Shown here piece after piece: positions 1 to 7,141 of a stretch of DNA of 64,000 nt (positions are counted from its first letter, which is position 1; the number at the start of each line of letters is the position of its first letter). Below the pieces are notes generated by a model that did not search any database, was not told where the DNA came from, and saw only the letters and a list, made by a program, of their open reading frames with translations. Source of the DNA: a virus; IMG/VR virus record IMGVR_UViG_3300043427_002327, positions 186,001 to 250,000 of that record; one strand, written 5' to 3'. The translations under genes and the position numbers were made by a program.

Positions 1-150
1 AATATCATGAGAAGATTGTATCGCATTATGAGTTTGATACCAGGTCATCAATTCTTCATAAAGTGTTGGAGGTTTGTTTTCTTCAAAGTATTCATCCATT
101 ACACGGAGAATATCTTTCAATCTCTTGTCGTTTTCTTCTTCAGAAATCAT
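1..150 (-). CDS. hypothetical protein, 3' end outside window
   Basis: An open frame starts with ATG at 150 and reads 50 codons without a stop to the window edge, so the C-terminus is missing. The visible part is acidic and helical-looking, beginning MISEEENDKRLKDIL. The start lies inside the last codons of the upstream gene (11-nt overlap), as is usual in this cluster. I do not recognise a family. Confidence 0.6.
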   Translation of the reverse strand, partial: MISEEENDKRLKDILRVMDEYFEENKPPTLYEELMTWYQTHNAIQSSHDI

Positions 151-334
151 TATTTACTTTCCCCTGTAACATCTCATTAACTTTGGTGCATTCTTCTGGA
201 GACAAATTGTATTTTCCATTTTCACTCCAAAACTCATTACTTCCATCATAAGAGTACATACCGTAAATGCAATGAACAAGATAAGAAATTTGATTTTTAT
301 TTAGTGTAAGAGTAAAAGTTTCTTCTTCAGTCAT
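140..334 (-). CDS. small hypothetical protein (64 aa)
   Basis: A 64-residue acidic protein beginning MTEEETFTLTLNKNQ. The ATG overlaps the TGA of the upstream 51-aa gene (ATGA), which indicates translational coupling. A short strand followed by a helix looks likely, but no motif is recognisable. Confidence 0.6.
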   Translation of the reverse strand: MTEEETFTLTLNKNQISYLVHCIYGMYSYDGSNEFWSENGKYNLSPEECTKVNEMLQGKVNNDF

Positions 335-486
335 TTTTGTTCCTCCAGTTTTTCAATACGAGTTAGAATTTCTTTGAGTAATCCAATAAGACAATCATAG
401 TCAATACTTTCAATATTATTCCCATCTTCCATATCAATATAATTAGAATAACAAAGTTCCTGCTTCAGATTTCGGTCGTCACTCAT
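331..486 (-). CDS. small acidic hypothetical protein (51 aa)
   Basis: Reading from ATG at 486 to TGA at 331-333 gives 51 residues starting MSDDRNLKQE and ending in a heptad-like segment (LLKEILTRIEKLEEQ) that could form a short coiled coil. It fills an otherwise empty slot and joins both neighbours by short overlaps, which supports it as a real gene. Function unknown. Confidence 0.6.
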   Translation of the reverse strand: MSDDRNLKQELCYSNYIDMEDGNNIESIDYDCLIGLLKEILTRIEKLEEQK

Positions 487-688
487 TTTTCAAAATCTCC
501 ATAATAACATTTACACAATCAGGACAAGGAACCAATCGTCCTCCATTCATCACACTATAAGTTGCGTGGTCAATATCTTGGAATGGAATATCAAAATTAT
601 GTAGTTTTTCTCCACACCAAGATGTTTTAAGTTTATCTGCGTGAGTGTGTTGAATGCACTTGATGTATTCTGGTCGGTTTTTACTCAT
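479..688 (-). CDS. small His/Cys-containing hypothetical protein
   Basis: The protein from ATG at 688 (MSKNRPEYIKCIQHTH) has 69 residues. It carries a TSWCGEKL segment, a conserved-looking MNGGRLVPCPDC segment and several His, which could form a small metal site. An in-frame start 15 nt upstream (MMVVK) is less likely because 688 overlaps the upstream gene's stop in the usual way. Function unknown. Confidence 0.6.
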   Translation of the reverse strand: MSKNRPEYIKCIQHTHADKLKTSWCGEKLHNFDIPFQDIDHATYSVMNGGRLVPCPDCVNVIMEILKNE

Positions 689-866
689 TTTTACCACCAT
701 CAAAGTAATTAGTTGCGTTTAGTGTTTCCATTCTTACAATTTCCTCAAATGCTTCTCCAAGAGTATCAGCATATCCAGAGAATAGGTCAATGTGTTCAGG
801 ACCAGTTTGTAAGTTCCACTGAAACCTACCAGTTCCAGTGCAATCTTGTTCTATTTGGATTTTCAT
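681..866 (-). CDS. small hypothetical protein (61 aa)
   Basis: A 61-residue acidic protein beginning MKIQIEQDCTGTGRFQW. The pattern of N-terminal strands followed by a helix (LGEAFEEIVRME) resembles small phage proteins with a ferredoxin-like or DUF layout, but I cannot name a family. It overlaps both neighbours by a few bases. Confidence 0.55.
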   Translation of the reverse strand: MKIQIEQDCTGTGRFQWNLQTGPEHIDLFSGYADTLGEAFEEIVRMETLNATNYFDGGKNE

Positions 867-1126
867 CTATCGCACCACTCTCGTAAATCTATAATGTCCC
901 ACCAATCACAATTCCTATCACCATAAGTCCCACCCTTTACAACATAAGTTTCGTGAGTGGATTTGATTTCTCCTTTGTTTTTACCTTTGGTGTAATAGGT
1001 GTGATGTTGTTTGAATTCTATTTGTTCCTTTGCTTCTTCATAAGTTTCAAAACAGTCAATCCAATCACCAGTGCCTGATGAGGGATAGTAAGCATCTCCC
1101 GCAATAAGCAAAAATGGTTTTCTCAT
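863..1126 (-). CDS. conserved-looking small phage protein (87 aa)
   Basis: I place the start at 1126 (MRKPFLLIAGDAYYPSSGTG). It has a GGGAG ribosome-binding site about 8 nt upstream and forms an ATGA overlap with the preceding stop; a start at 1141 would add five residues with no good site. The protein is rich in aromatic residues and ends with NCDWWDIIDLREWCDR. The type is familiar from cyanophage small-gene clusters but its role is unknown. Confidence 0.65.
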   Translation of the reverse strand: MRKPFLLIAGDAYYPSSGTGDWIDCFETYEEAKEQIEFKQHHTYYTKGKNKGEIKSTHETYVVKGGTYGDRNCDWWDIIDLREWCDR

Positions 1127-1650
1127 CGTGATTTCTCCCATTCACTATATGCAGCAATTAGTTCTTCTGCAAGTTTATCATCTTCAACAAAAGTCAATAC
1201 AGTCCTTTGAATTCTATACCAAAACCTACCAATCAGTGCATAATCTTTACCATCATAAACAAATTTATCCCCCGCAATACAACTAACATAAGTCAGTTTG
1301 GGTTTATGGAATTTTTCGTATTTCTTTAAAATTGCAATTTGTCGTTCGGTTTTATTGCCGAAAGTTTGATTGAATGCATCGTAAAATTCCGCAGCAATTT
1401 CCTCATAGTTTGGTTCAGTCATTTTGGGTTCTTCTGTGGTTTGAATGGACACAACTGTAGGTTGAATGGATACAATATCATATTTGCTTAATTTATCAAT
1501 TAAAATCTCACCACGTCTGGTATAAAAATTATTTTCAAAAATGTAGGGGTAATCTTTAGCATAAGGAGAACGAAATAGTGTTCCAGTTGCAGTAAAACCA
1601 TTTCTAAATCTTACTGTAACTTTACGATTTACAAATTGGTCAAGGTTCAT
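1123..1650 (-). CDS. hypothetical protein with SH3/Sm-like N-terminal strand region (175 aa)
   Basis: The N-terminal 65 residues (MNLDQFVNRKVTVRFRNG, then FTATGTLF and EILIDKLSKYDIVSIQ) look like a small beta-barrel of the Sm/SH3 kind. A Thr-rich linker follows, then a second part with aromatic and charged residues. An internal Met around residue 76 could make a shorter product. No catalytic motif is visible, so a nucleic-acid or protein adaptor role is only inference. Confidence 0.55.
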   Translation of the reverse strand: MNLDQFVNRKVTVRFRNGFTATGTLFRSPYAKDYPYIFENNFYTRRGEILIDKLSKYDIVSIQPTVVSIQTTEEPKMTEPNYEEIAAEFYDAFNQTFGNKTERQIAILKKYEKFHKPKLTYVSCIAGDKFVYDGKDYALIGRFWYRIQRTVLTFVEDDKLAEELIAAYSEWEKSR

Positions 1651-1660
1651 TTTAGTGTCC

Positions 1661-1948
1661 TCAACAATAACTAAAGTGGAATTTTTGTTGAAATGTGAAG
1701 AATGAGGTTTCTTTTTCTTTCATCATTTTCCTAATCTTATAAGGAACATAATCACCATATTTTTCAAGAAATACTTTTTCAGGGAACTCATCAATACCAC
1801 CATAGTAATGTGGAGTTCCTAAAAAGGACTTAAAGTTCTCAAGAATTTCACCTTTGTCCCAATGAGAACTGACCATTATAAAAATGGTTCTACCTTCTCC
1901 AGTCCCAAAATAATCAACAACATAACAAGTGAAATGGTCTTCAGTCAT
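1661..1948 (-). CDS. small hypothetical protein (95 aa)
   Basis: This 95-residue protein begins MTEDHFTCYVVDYFGTGEG and has alternating strands and helices. Its ATG overlaps the end of the upstream gene by 8 nt. No family recognised. Confidence 0.55.
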   Translation of the reverse strand: MTEDHFTCYVVDYFGTGEGRTIFIMVSSHWDKGEILENFKSFLGTPHYYGGIDEFPEKVFLEKYGDYVPYKIRKMMKEKETSFFTFQQKFHFSYC

Positions 1949-2390
1949 TCACTCTCTCCATTGTTGCTAATTTTTCGGTCCCCCATCGCATAGGTGCATC
2001 ATAATTAACACCTAACATTTTATTCCAATTTCTTGGAGAATTTTCACTCTCAACCACACCTTCTTCCACTGCTCGTTCCCATGAAAGTTTATGTTCAATC
2101 ACTTTATAAAGGTCATAAAGAATTCCATTACTTTCTGGAAGGTCTGGATGACCGATACCCAGTGAAGATGCACTACCGTCAATGTTATCAATCATATGTT
2201 GAGAAAGAATTGAACCAATCAATCTCATATCGTTATGAAATTGTTCATAGTCAATTGGTTTCTTAAGGGGAAGATTATCTTCAATTTCTCTAACCTGACC
2301 TAACTGAATTCTTTGTAAGAGGTTGCAGGCATCCATCAGTGCTTTTGCTTGTTTTTCAGTGATGGTGAGTGTGTATTTTTTAGTCATCAT
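1941..2390 (-). CDS. hypothetical protein (149 aa)
   Basis: This 149-residue protein begins MMTKKYTLTITEKQAKALMD, an N-terminal strand-helix motif that recurs in several small phage proteins. Residues 30-80 look helical and the last third contains LGVNYDAPMRWG. The start overlaps the stop of the upstream lipoprotein-like gene. Function unknown. Confidence 0.6.
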   Translation of the reverse strand: MMTKKYTLTITEKQAKALMDACNLLQRIQLGQVREIEDNLPLKKPIDYEQFHNDMRLIGSILSQHMIDNIDGSASSLGIGHPDLPESNGILYDLYKVIEHKLSWERAVEEGVVESENSPRNWNKMLGVNYDAPMRWGTEKLATMERVND

Positions 2391-2641
2391 TTAGGAAAGA
2401 AACGAATAGTGTAACCCTTCAAAGGTGCAGAACAAACGACACCTCTCACTGGAGTTCCATTAGGACTTGTTGCAGTGAAGTTGAGACGATACATATCGTC
2501 TTGACTACAAGCAAAAGGATTAAATCCAGTAATTTCTACATTGGTGTATCCTTGTTCCTCAAGAATTGTGGTTGATGTTGCATTTCCATTGCAAGATGCA
2601 AGAAGAAAACAAAGAGCAATAATAGCAATTAGTTGTTTCAT
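2387..2641 (-). CDS. small predicted lipoprotein (84 aa)
   Basis: The N-terminus is a classic lipoprotein signal: Lys near the start, a hydrophobic stretch (LIAIIALCFLL) and an LASC lipobox, which predicts lipidation at Cys16 or nearby. The mature part is about 68 residues with two more Cys that could form a disulphide. Small phage lipoproteins often act in superinfection exclusion or lysis timing, but nothing here shows which. It sits in an operon-like run of unknown small genes. Confidence 0.65.
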   Translation of the reverse strand: MKQLIAIIALCFLLASCNGNATSTTILEEQGYTNVEITGFNPFACSQDDMYRLNFTATSPNGTPVRGVVCSAPLKGYTIRFFPK

Positions 2642-2895
2642 TGGGAATAATAATCAAGAAGTGAAAGAAGTTGTTCTGTGCCTTTATCAGTGGTAATAAG
2701 ATTTGCAGGAACCTTACCATCCAGATGTTTATTTGGTGTTTGCATCCAGTGGTGCATTAAAACTTCGTCGTGTCCCATTAGATTAGAAAGTTGAGACCAA
2801 ATGAGAAGAAACTTTAAGTCATCATACCACTGAATGAGACCTAATATTTCACCTGCCTTTCCTGCAGATTTTTGTAGAAGGTGTTTGTCGGTCAT
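2638..2895 (-). CDS. DUF2384 (MbcA/ParS/Xre antitoxin C-terminal) domain protein
   Basis: The C-terminal half carries the family signature: a Trp, then TPN, a leucine two residues later, GK.P..LI, T..G and a terminal Leu-rich helix (WMQTPNKHLDGKVPANLI). The first half (KAGEILGLIQWYDDL) fits the helical region before it. Proteins of this fold act as antitoxins toward RES-type toxins and include the Pseudomonas ParS-type proteins. No RES-domain partner is visible next to it, so here it may neutralise a host toxin or act as a regulator; that role is inferred. Confidence 0.65.
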   Translation of the reverse strand: MTDKHLLQKSAGKAGEILGLIQWYDDLKFLLIWSQLSNLMGHDEVLMHHWMQTPNKHLDGKVPANLITTDKGTEQLLSLLDYYSQ

Positions 2896-3119
2896 TTCCT
2901 ATCCCCCCATAGTTGTTCAAAATACCTACCATTTCTACCACAATACATCTCATATTCTCTAGCATCTTTACACAACTTACCTTTTTTGTCTCCAGTCACC
3001 ATATCACCAGTTATGATTGGGTTGTAACATTTATCAAGTGAGTTGCTCCCAAAAAGATGTCCTAACCAACTTTTCTCATAATAGAGACAATCTTTACATA
3101 GTTTGCGTTGTTCAGTCAT
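2892..3119 (-). CDS. Cys-rich, probable zinc-binding small protein
   Basis: The protein has a C..C pair (LCKDCLYYEK), a further Cys in DKCYNP, then CKDAREY and a C-terminal YCGRNGRYFEQ, a layout seen in small zinc-finger-like phage proteins. I place the start at 3119 (MTEQRKLCKDC). The predicted -10 box (TATGAT) sits at 3141-3146, so longer readings starting at 3140 or 3167 would begin at or upstream of the transcription start. Partner unknown. Confidence 0.65.
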   Translation of the reverse strand: MTEQRKLCKDCLYYEKSWLGHLFGSNSLDKCYNPIITGDMVTGDKKGKLCKDAREYEMYCGRNGRYFEQLWGDRK

Positions 3120-3140
3120 AAGTTTTCTTTGATTACTCAT

Positions 3141-3198
3141 ATCATAACACAAAATCCACCACCCCACAAGAGGTAGTGTGACGGTTTCTCAAGTGTCC
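3141..3198 (-). promoter_or_regulatory. composite promoter: dyad operator plus -10 box
   Basis: On the minus strand an operator-like GGACACTT..AAACCGTCA element (3179-3198) is followed after 32 nt by TATGAT (3146-3141). The gap contains a CACTACC/GGTGGTG near-inverted repeat. It drives the Cys-rich gene starting at 3119. It is one of ten copies with nearly the same spacing. Confidence 0.6.
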
Positions 3199-3647
3199 TG
3201 TAGTTTAATGTATTTAAAATCTTGGTCATTAGTGCTCCAATGAATTTCTTTAATTGTAGGACAATTGGTAATGATGTAGTTGTAGCAAATTCTACAACAG
3301 AAACTATTTCTCAAATCATTACCACCGTGACCTCCCACCCTACAAATCACAAGTTTATTCCCAGGTTTTTGTGCTTTCAGGATACAATTGATTTCACAAT
3401 GAAGATATGTCTTGAGACGCAAACTCTTGTCCTTATACTTATTTGCCGCCATTACTGCAGCATAAAACTGTTGAGTATGCGTGTTCTCATAAGAATTAAT
3501 GCCCGAAGAAATCAATTTATTTCTTTTATCCAACAAAATTGCACCCATCTTTTTAGGTGCATTAGATGCTTTTGCAACTGCAATGACTTGATTGAGAATA
3601 GAATTCTTCAAATACGAAGGTTGTGCAATCAACGAGGCATCAATCAT
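3189..3647 (-). CDS. cytidine/deoxycytidylate deaminase-like protein
   Basis: The protein shows the zinc-deaminase layout: an HCEINCIL motif (H.E) near residue 85 and a later FCCRIC cluster (C..C) about 30 residues downstream. Together these would supply zinc ligands and the catalytic Glu. T4-like phages carry dCMP deaminases, which feed dUMP to thymidylate synthesis. This protein is short (152 aa), and the usual Pro before the first Cys is absent, so substrate is uncertain. The start is set at the ATG at 3647, downstream of a TACAAT -10 box. Confidence 0.6.
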   Translation of the reverse strand: MIDASLIAQPSYLKNSILNQVIAVAKASNAPKKMGAILLDKRNKLISSGINSYENTHTQQFYAAVMAANKYKDKSLRLKTYLHCEINCILKAQKPGNKLVICRVGGHGGNDLRNSFCCRICYNYIITNCPTIKEIHWSTNDQDFKYIKLQDT

Positions 3648-3671
3648 TATCAAGGAGTTATCAGTGGTATT

Positions 3672-3729
3672 ATTGTATCACAGGTTCCTTGGATACCTCA
3701 AGGTCATTGTGACGGTTTGGAGAGTGTCC
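3672..3729 (-). promoter_or_regulatory. composite promoter: dyad operator plus -10 box
   Basis: The operator-like element at 3710-3729 is followed, on the minus strand, by a 32-nt gap with a CCTTG...CAAGG hairpin and then TACAAT (3677-3672). It sits directly upstream of the deaminase-like gene. The operator overlaps the last codons of the upstream gene. Confidence 0.6.
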
Positions 3730-3964
3730 GGTAGTAATAAAACATTGCTTTAATTCTTAAAAGTATATTCTCATCACTTGCGGGGTTTTCCCTGATATGT
3801 TGAATGAAAGTTCTTGCGGTTACACTCTTTAGATTTTTAAATGAATAATCTAAAATAATATTCAGTTCTTCTGTTGTAGAAAACATAGAATAACTTTTTT
3901 GATATACATAAGACAACTCACTAAAAGATGGATTTGGATTATTAAAGATTTCGTGTAAGTTCAT
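3704..3964 (-). CDS. small LRV-like paralog (86 aa)
   Basis: This is one of three tandem paralogs. They share an N-terminal M(N/D)L.EI, a central S.EELN.ILDY-like helix and a C-terminal (N)PASDE..LL.IKA signature. The last motif resembles leucine-rich-repeat-variant (LRV) units, which are alpha-helical. Its C-terminus (RTLSKPSQ) is encoded by the operator sequence of the next promoter. Function unknown. Confidence 0.6.
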   Translation of the reverse strand: MNLHEIFNNPNPSFSELSYVYQKSYSMFSTTEELNIILDYSFKNLKSVTARTFIQHIRENPASDENILLRIKAMFYYYRTLSKPSQ

Positions 3965-4199
3965 TCACTTTAGTAAGTGCTTTGATTTTTAAAAGTAACT
4001 CCTCATCACTTGCGGGATTTCTTTTGAGGTTTTCTAACAATCCTTCTGTACTAATTAAACCTACTCTTTCATTGGAACCGCAAAAATTTAAAATAAGGTT
4101 TAATTCCTCTAGTGAAGACCCATAACGACTTCTATCTCCAATGAATATTGCTTCTTTAATTGATATGTATTCTTTAAGTAAGATTTCTTTTAAATCCAT
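3942..4199 (-). CDS. small LRV-like paralog (85 aa)
   Basis: The second of three tandem paralogs begins MDLKEILLKEYISIKEA and has SSLEELNLILNFCG and NPASDEELLLKIKAL. It overlaps the downstream copy by 23 nt. The copies are diverged at protein level, so the duplication is not recent. Function unknown. Confidence 0.6.
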   Translation of the reverse strand: MDLKEILLKEYISIKEAIFIGDRSRYGSSLEELNLILNFCGSNERVGLISTEGLLENLKRNPASDEELLLKIKALTKVNELTRNL

Positions 4200-4444
4200 C
4201 CTTCAATATCTCCTCTAATAAGTGATTTAATTTTCAAAAATAATTCTTCATCACATGCAGGATTTTCTTTTATGTTTTGGACAAGTAATGCTCCAAAGTA
4301 ACTCCATAATTTATCCGTAAAACAATAATCCACAAGAATATTAAGTTCTTCCAACGAAGACATTACGGAACTACTTTTGTCTAAAATATAAAGAAGTTCA
4401 TTTTCACTTGGATAAGGAATAGATATAATTTCTTGTAAATTCAT
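4190..4444 (-). CDS. small LRV-like paralog (84 aa)
   Basis: The third tandem paralog begins MNLQEIISIPYPSENEL and has SSLEELNILVDYCF and NPACDEELFLKIKSL. It overlaps the upstream larger LRV-like protein by 41 nt. Same helical signature as its neighbours; function unknown. Confidence 0.6.
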   Translation of the reverse strand: MNLQEIISIPYPSENELLYILDKSSSVMSSLEELNILVDYCFTDKLWSYFGALLVQNIKENPACDEELFLKIKSLIRGDIEGWI

Positions 4445-4856
4445 ATGCTTTAATCAATAAGGCAAGGTCTTCGGTGCAGTTAGGATGTTGGAGAATTCTA
4501 TTCTTAATAAGTAGTCTATCAACATTCCAATACACATCACTAATTTTAAATATAATATTTTCCAAGACTTTTACATTAGTGTTTCTATTGTTTGCAATCA
4601 AATAATACAAATGTGGGTCTGTATTAAGTTCATAAATTTCCTCTATGATTTTAGAAGATGCATTAGGATGCCTTGCAATAGAACTACGAATGTAAGATAA
4701 GTGATTTAATCTACTGAAGATTACTTCCAATTCTTTCGTTGATGAATTGGGATTGTGCGTAATGTCTAATGGACTTTTTAAGGAATAAGTAAAACCATAA
4801 TCATAATACCACAAGAACCAATAACACTGTTTAAGAAACTTGAGTATCTTATTCAT
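4404..4856 (-). CDS. LRV-repeat-like protein (150 aa)
   Basis: I place the start at 4856 (MNKILKFLKQCYWFL), which has a GGAGA ribosome-binding site and an ATGA overlap with the upstream stop. It contains at least four diverged repeats of the form (N/H)(P/R)N.....LE.I, for example NPNSSTKELEVI, HPNASSKIIEEI and HPNCTEDLALLIKA. That is the leucine-rich-repeat-variant pattern of short paired helices used for protein or nucleic-acid contacts. Target unknown. Confidence 0.6.
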   Translation of the reverse strand: MNKILKFLKQCYWFLWYYDYGFTYSLKSPLDITHNPNSSTKELEVIFSRLNHLSYIRSSIARHPNASSKIIEEIYELNTDPHLYYLIANNRNTNVKVLENIIFKISDVYWNVDRLLIKNRILQHPNCTEDLALLIKAYEFTRNYIYSLSK

Positions 4857-5002
4857 AAGGTCTCCACAAAATCCATTGCTTTTGTTCTTAAATAAACAGT
4901 TTCTTCTAAATCCGGATAACAATAAGAGAAATGTATTGCACGATTTCTATCATAGAAATTTTTAGAATATGCAAGTTTCAAAATCAATTCTTTAATAGTC
5001 AT
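4853..5002 (-). CDS. very small LRV-like protein (49 aa)
   Basis: Reading from ATG at 5002 to TGA at 4853-4855 gives 49 residues. It ends in DLEETVYLRTKAMDFVETL, matching the terminal helix of its neighbours (STEEI.L.AKAM.F.E.L). It is too short for many gene callers, but its overlaps with both neighbours and the shared motif support it. Confidence 0.6.
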   Translation of the reverse strand: MTIKELILKLAYSKNFYDRNRAIHFSYCYPDLEETVYLRTKAMDFVETL

Positions 5003-5210
5003 CTTCTATTACTAATTGAGACCTATATGAATAACTATCTACCCACCTCTTTGCCTTTACTGTTAATATGATTTCTTCTGTTGAATGTGGGTGGTTTTCT
5101 GCAATTTTCCTATTCAAATAAGAACTGGAGGTAGCAAGTTGCATCAACCATTTTCTTGTGCGTTCAAGTTTAACATAAGGAATTAAACTCTTAAACAAAT
5201 AGTAGGTCAT
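4992..5210 (-). CDS. small LRV-like protein (72 aa)
   Basis: A 72-residue basic protein with one clear repeat end (NHPHSTEEIILTVKAKRWVD). The N-terminal part (MTYYLFKSLIPYVKLERTRK) is helical. It is part of the same array of short paralogs; function unknown. Confidence 0.6.
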   Translation of the reverse strand: MTYYLFKSLIPYVKLERTRKWLMQLATSSSYLNRKIAENHPHSTEEIILTVKAKRWVDSYSYRSQLVIEDDY

Positions 5211-5368
5211 AAACTCTCCAAGAAGTTCATTGCTTTTGCTAGTAAAATGATTTCTTCTGTTGATGCATAATGATGTAGTGCATAATGTCTAAAATATGAG
5301 TTTTTAGATAAAGCACAATTTATTAAATCACTTTTTAACTTTATCCAATACAAGATTTCATTTTCCAT
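5207..5368 (-). CDS. very small LRV-like protein (53 aa)
   Basis: Reading from ATG at 5368 to TGA at 5207-5209 gives 53 residues with SYFRHYALHHYASTEEI followed by LLAKAMNFLESL. It is a close relative of the next gene (shared YA.HHY.STEEI and AKAM.F.E.L) and overlaps both neighbours. Function unknown. Confidence 0.6.
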   Translation of the reverse strand: MENEILYWIKLKSDLINCALSKNSYFRHYALHHYASTEEIILLAKAMNFLESL

Positions 5369-5520
5369 TATCTCACCAGACCTTCAATAAAATCCATTGC
5401 TTTTGCAGTGAGAACGATTTCTTCTGTTGATTTATAATGATGCTGTGCATAATACCTATAAAAATAGTGCTCACTTACAGCAAAACGAAGTAATAATATT
5501 AATTCTTCTGTATCTTCCAT
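5368..5520 (-). CDS. very small LRV-like protein (50 aa)
   Basis: Reading from ATG at 5520 to TAA at 5368-5370 gives 50 residues with YRYYAQHHYKSTEEI and LTAKAMDFIEGL. The similarity to the neighbouring 53-aa protein indicates tandem duplication. Its ATG overlaps the last base of the PcfJ-like gene's stop. Confidence 0.6.
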   Translation of the reverse strand: MEDTEELILLLRFAVSEHYFYRYYAQHHYKSTEEIVLTAKAMDFIEGLVR

Positions 5521-6380
5521 CACCCAACAACAGAAGAAATCAGTTCCTCTACCTCTTTGCGTTCTTCAACTGGAATTGAAGAGTTACCAATTCCCACGCA
5601 CTGTTTCACCTGAACCTGACCTTTCTTGAGTGCATTGTAGTCCAACTCAAAGGTATAGGTTGGTTTGTTCTCCTTCTCAATCAGGAAGATTGCACTGCGT
5701 TCTCCAAGGATTTTATCCTCATAAGATGCAACACAATTCCGCACTCTCTTACCCCAGAGTGTGAGTTCCAGAGTATCGTTAGGTTCATAGATTTTATAAG
5801 AGTTCTTCTCAATCGGTAGAGGAATGAACTCTTTCTTATGTTCCTTATTGGTTGTGGTAGAGACAATATAAAGATGAGACATATGGTCGTGGAACTCTTC
5901 CAACCTCCAACGACGAGGACGAGTGATGGTTTCTTTACGAGAAACCAGTTGAACCATCTGTTTGAAAGTATCTGCAATTATATTGTCTGTCTTCTGGAGA
6001 CCTTCCTTATCATAATAAGTTTGAACCATATGCAGGAAAGTCGTAGAGGTCATCTGGTCTTTCATCCAGTCCCTTACTTCTGGTTTTACACAGTTGTAGA
6101 GTTCATAAATTTCCAGGATTTTTTCGTAGGTCTGGAAATAATCTACTGGAACATCATTCCACACTTGATTTACAAATGCAATGTTATTGATATAATTGAC
6201 TGAAGTATAGAACGGCACAAGTTCATTGATTTTCTTGGAACCAAAATACTTCTTGAATGAAGGAGTGTTGAAAAAGTCCTGAATTTTATCAGTAATAGGT
6301 TCTTTTACATAAGTAAGAATTGCATCCAGATTGGTGTTAAAATCAACAGAAAGTTCAACAGGGGATTTAGGTGCGGTCAT
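5520..6380 (-). CDS. PcfJ-like protein (286 aa)
   Basis: The C-terminal third has the features of PcfJ-like proteins: a LWGKRVRNCVASYEDKI segment, then SAIFLIE, a strand pair (PTYTFELDY) and a Gln/Cys motif (QVKQCVGIGNS). The family is named after a gene of the enterococcal conjugative plasmid pCF10 and occurs on plasmids and phages; its biochemical role is not established. The N-terminal 190 residues are helical and unassigned. The gene has its own composite promoter and ends within the LRV-like array. Confidence 0.6.
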   Translation of the reverse strand: MTAPKSPVELSVDFNTNLDAILTYVKEPITDKIQDFFNTPSFKKYFGSKKINELVPFYTSVNYINNIAFVNQVWNDVPVDYFQTYEKILEIYELYNCVKPEVRDWMKDQMTSTTFLHMVQTYYDKEGLQKTDNIIADTFKQMVQLVSRKETITRPRRWRLEEFHDHMSHLYIVSTTTNKEHKKEFIPLPIEKNSYKIYEPNDTLELTLWGKRVRNCVASYEDKILGERSAIFLIEKENKPTYTFELDYNALKKGQVQVKQCVGIGNSSIPVEERKEVEELISSVVG

Positions 6381-6402
6381 AATAGTTGAATTACTTGGTA
6401 GT

Positions 6403-6460
6403 AGTTTAACAGAAAATCAGTGAGAAAGGGAAGGGTCTTGTGACGGTTTGGAAAGTGTCT
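6403..6460 (-). promoter_or_regulatory. composite promoter: dyad operator plus -10 box
   Basis: The operator-like element (6441-6460, GACACTTTCCAAACCGTCA on the minus strand) is followed after 32 nt by TAAACT (6408-6403), about 16 nt before a likely +1-to-ATG leader for the PcfJ-like gene. This copy shows no clear hairpin in the gap. Confidence 0.55.
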
Positions 6461-6471
6461 TATCGTCTAAA

Positions 6472-6858
6472 TCAACTGGGTTCTTCAAATGGATTCTTTA
6501 AGTAATCAAATGATGATTTTTTAGATAATTGCAAGCAATTCAAAAAATAAAAAGTATTTGGTAATAAGTTAGTAACACCATAATCATTTCTTGAAATAAA
6601 GGTCTCTGCTTTACGCAAGAGATGCAAATAATCTTTCTGTTCTTCTGTTGCGACAGTTTTTGCAATAATAAAATTAATTAGATTAGAATAACTGCAATCA
6701 TAATAATAAAAATTAAACTCATCTTCATCTCTGTAAGAATTTTTTGGTGAGTAATTAAATTTACCCAAATTATCAATGACCCACTGTATGTCTTTTGGGT
6801 CTTGGGTTTTATGCACTAATTTGAAGATGTTTTCAATTTTATGATTGGGATACAACAT
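6472..6858 (-). CDS. hypothetical helical protein (128 aa)
   Basis: A 128-residue protein beginning MLYPNHKIENIFKLVHK. A TEEQKDYLHLLRKAETF segment resembles the terminal helix of the LRV-like genes nearby, so it may be a distant member. It overlaps the upstream gene by 20 nt and has no strong ribosome-binding site. Function unknown. Confidence 0.55.
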   Translation of the reverse strand: MLYPNHKIENIFKLVHKTQDPKDIQWVIDNLGKFNYSPKNSYRDEDEFNFYYYDCSYSNLINFIIAKTVATEEQKDYLHLLRKAETFISRNDYGVTNLLPNTFYFLNCLQLSKKSSFDYLKNPFEEPS

Positions 6859-7141
6859 TGCAAAAATGATAAGATTTAAGAATTAGATGCATTTTGTCTT
6901 TAGTTTTGACTGATAGTTTCTCATATTGGTGGAGAGGTATAGAGTAAATAATACCCCTAATTAAATCCTTTTGAATGTATTGAAATATAAGATATGAAAA
7001 ACTAATGGAATAAAAGTCATTCTCATCTTCTTCAAATTCATCAATATGCTCCATAATTTCTTCTACTGCTTCTTTTAGACGAAATGTAGGGCATTGATTA
7101 AGAAGTTGAAACACCTCTTTGATTGTGGTGGGTTCAGTCAT
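6839..7141 (-). CDS. hypothetical helical protein (100 aa)
   Basis: A 100-residue acidic protein beginning MTEPTTIKEVFQLLNQC, probably all alpha. Its start overlaps the end of the LRV protein upstream by 8 nt, so they are likely co-translated. No motif recognised. Confidence 0.55.
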   Translation of the reverse strand: MTEPTTIKEVFQLLNQCPTFRLKEAVEEIMEHIDEFEEDENDFYSISFSYLIFQYIQKDLIRGIIYSIPLHQYEKLSVKTKDKMHLILKSYHFCNVVSQS

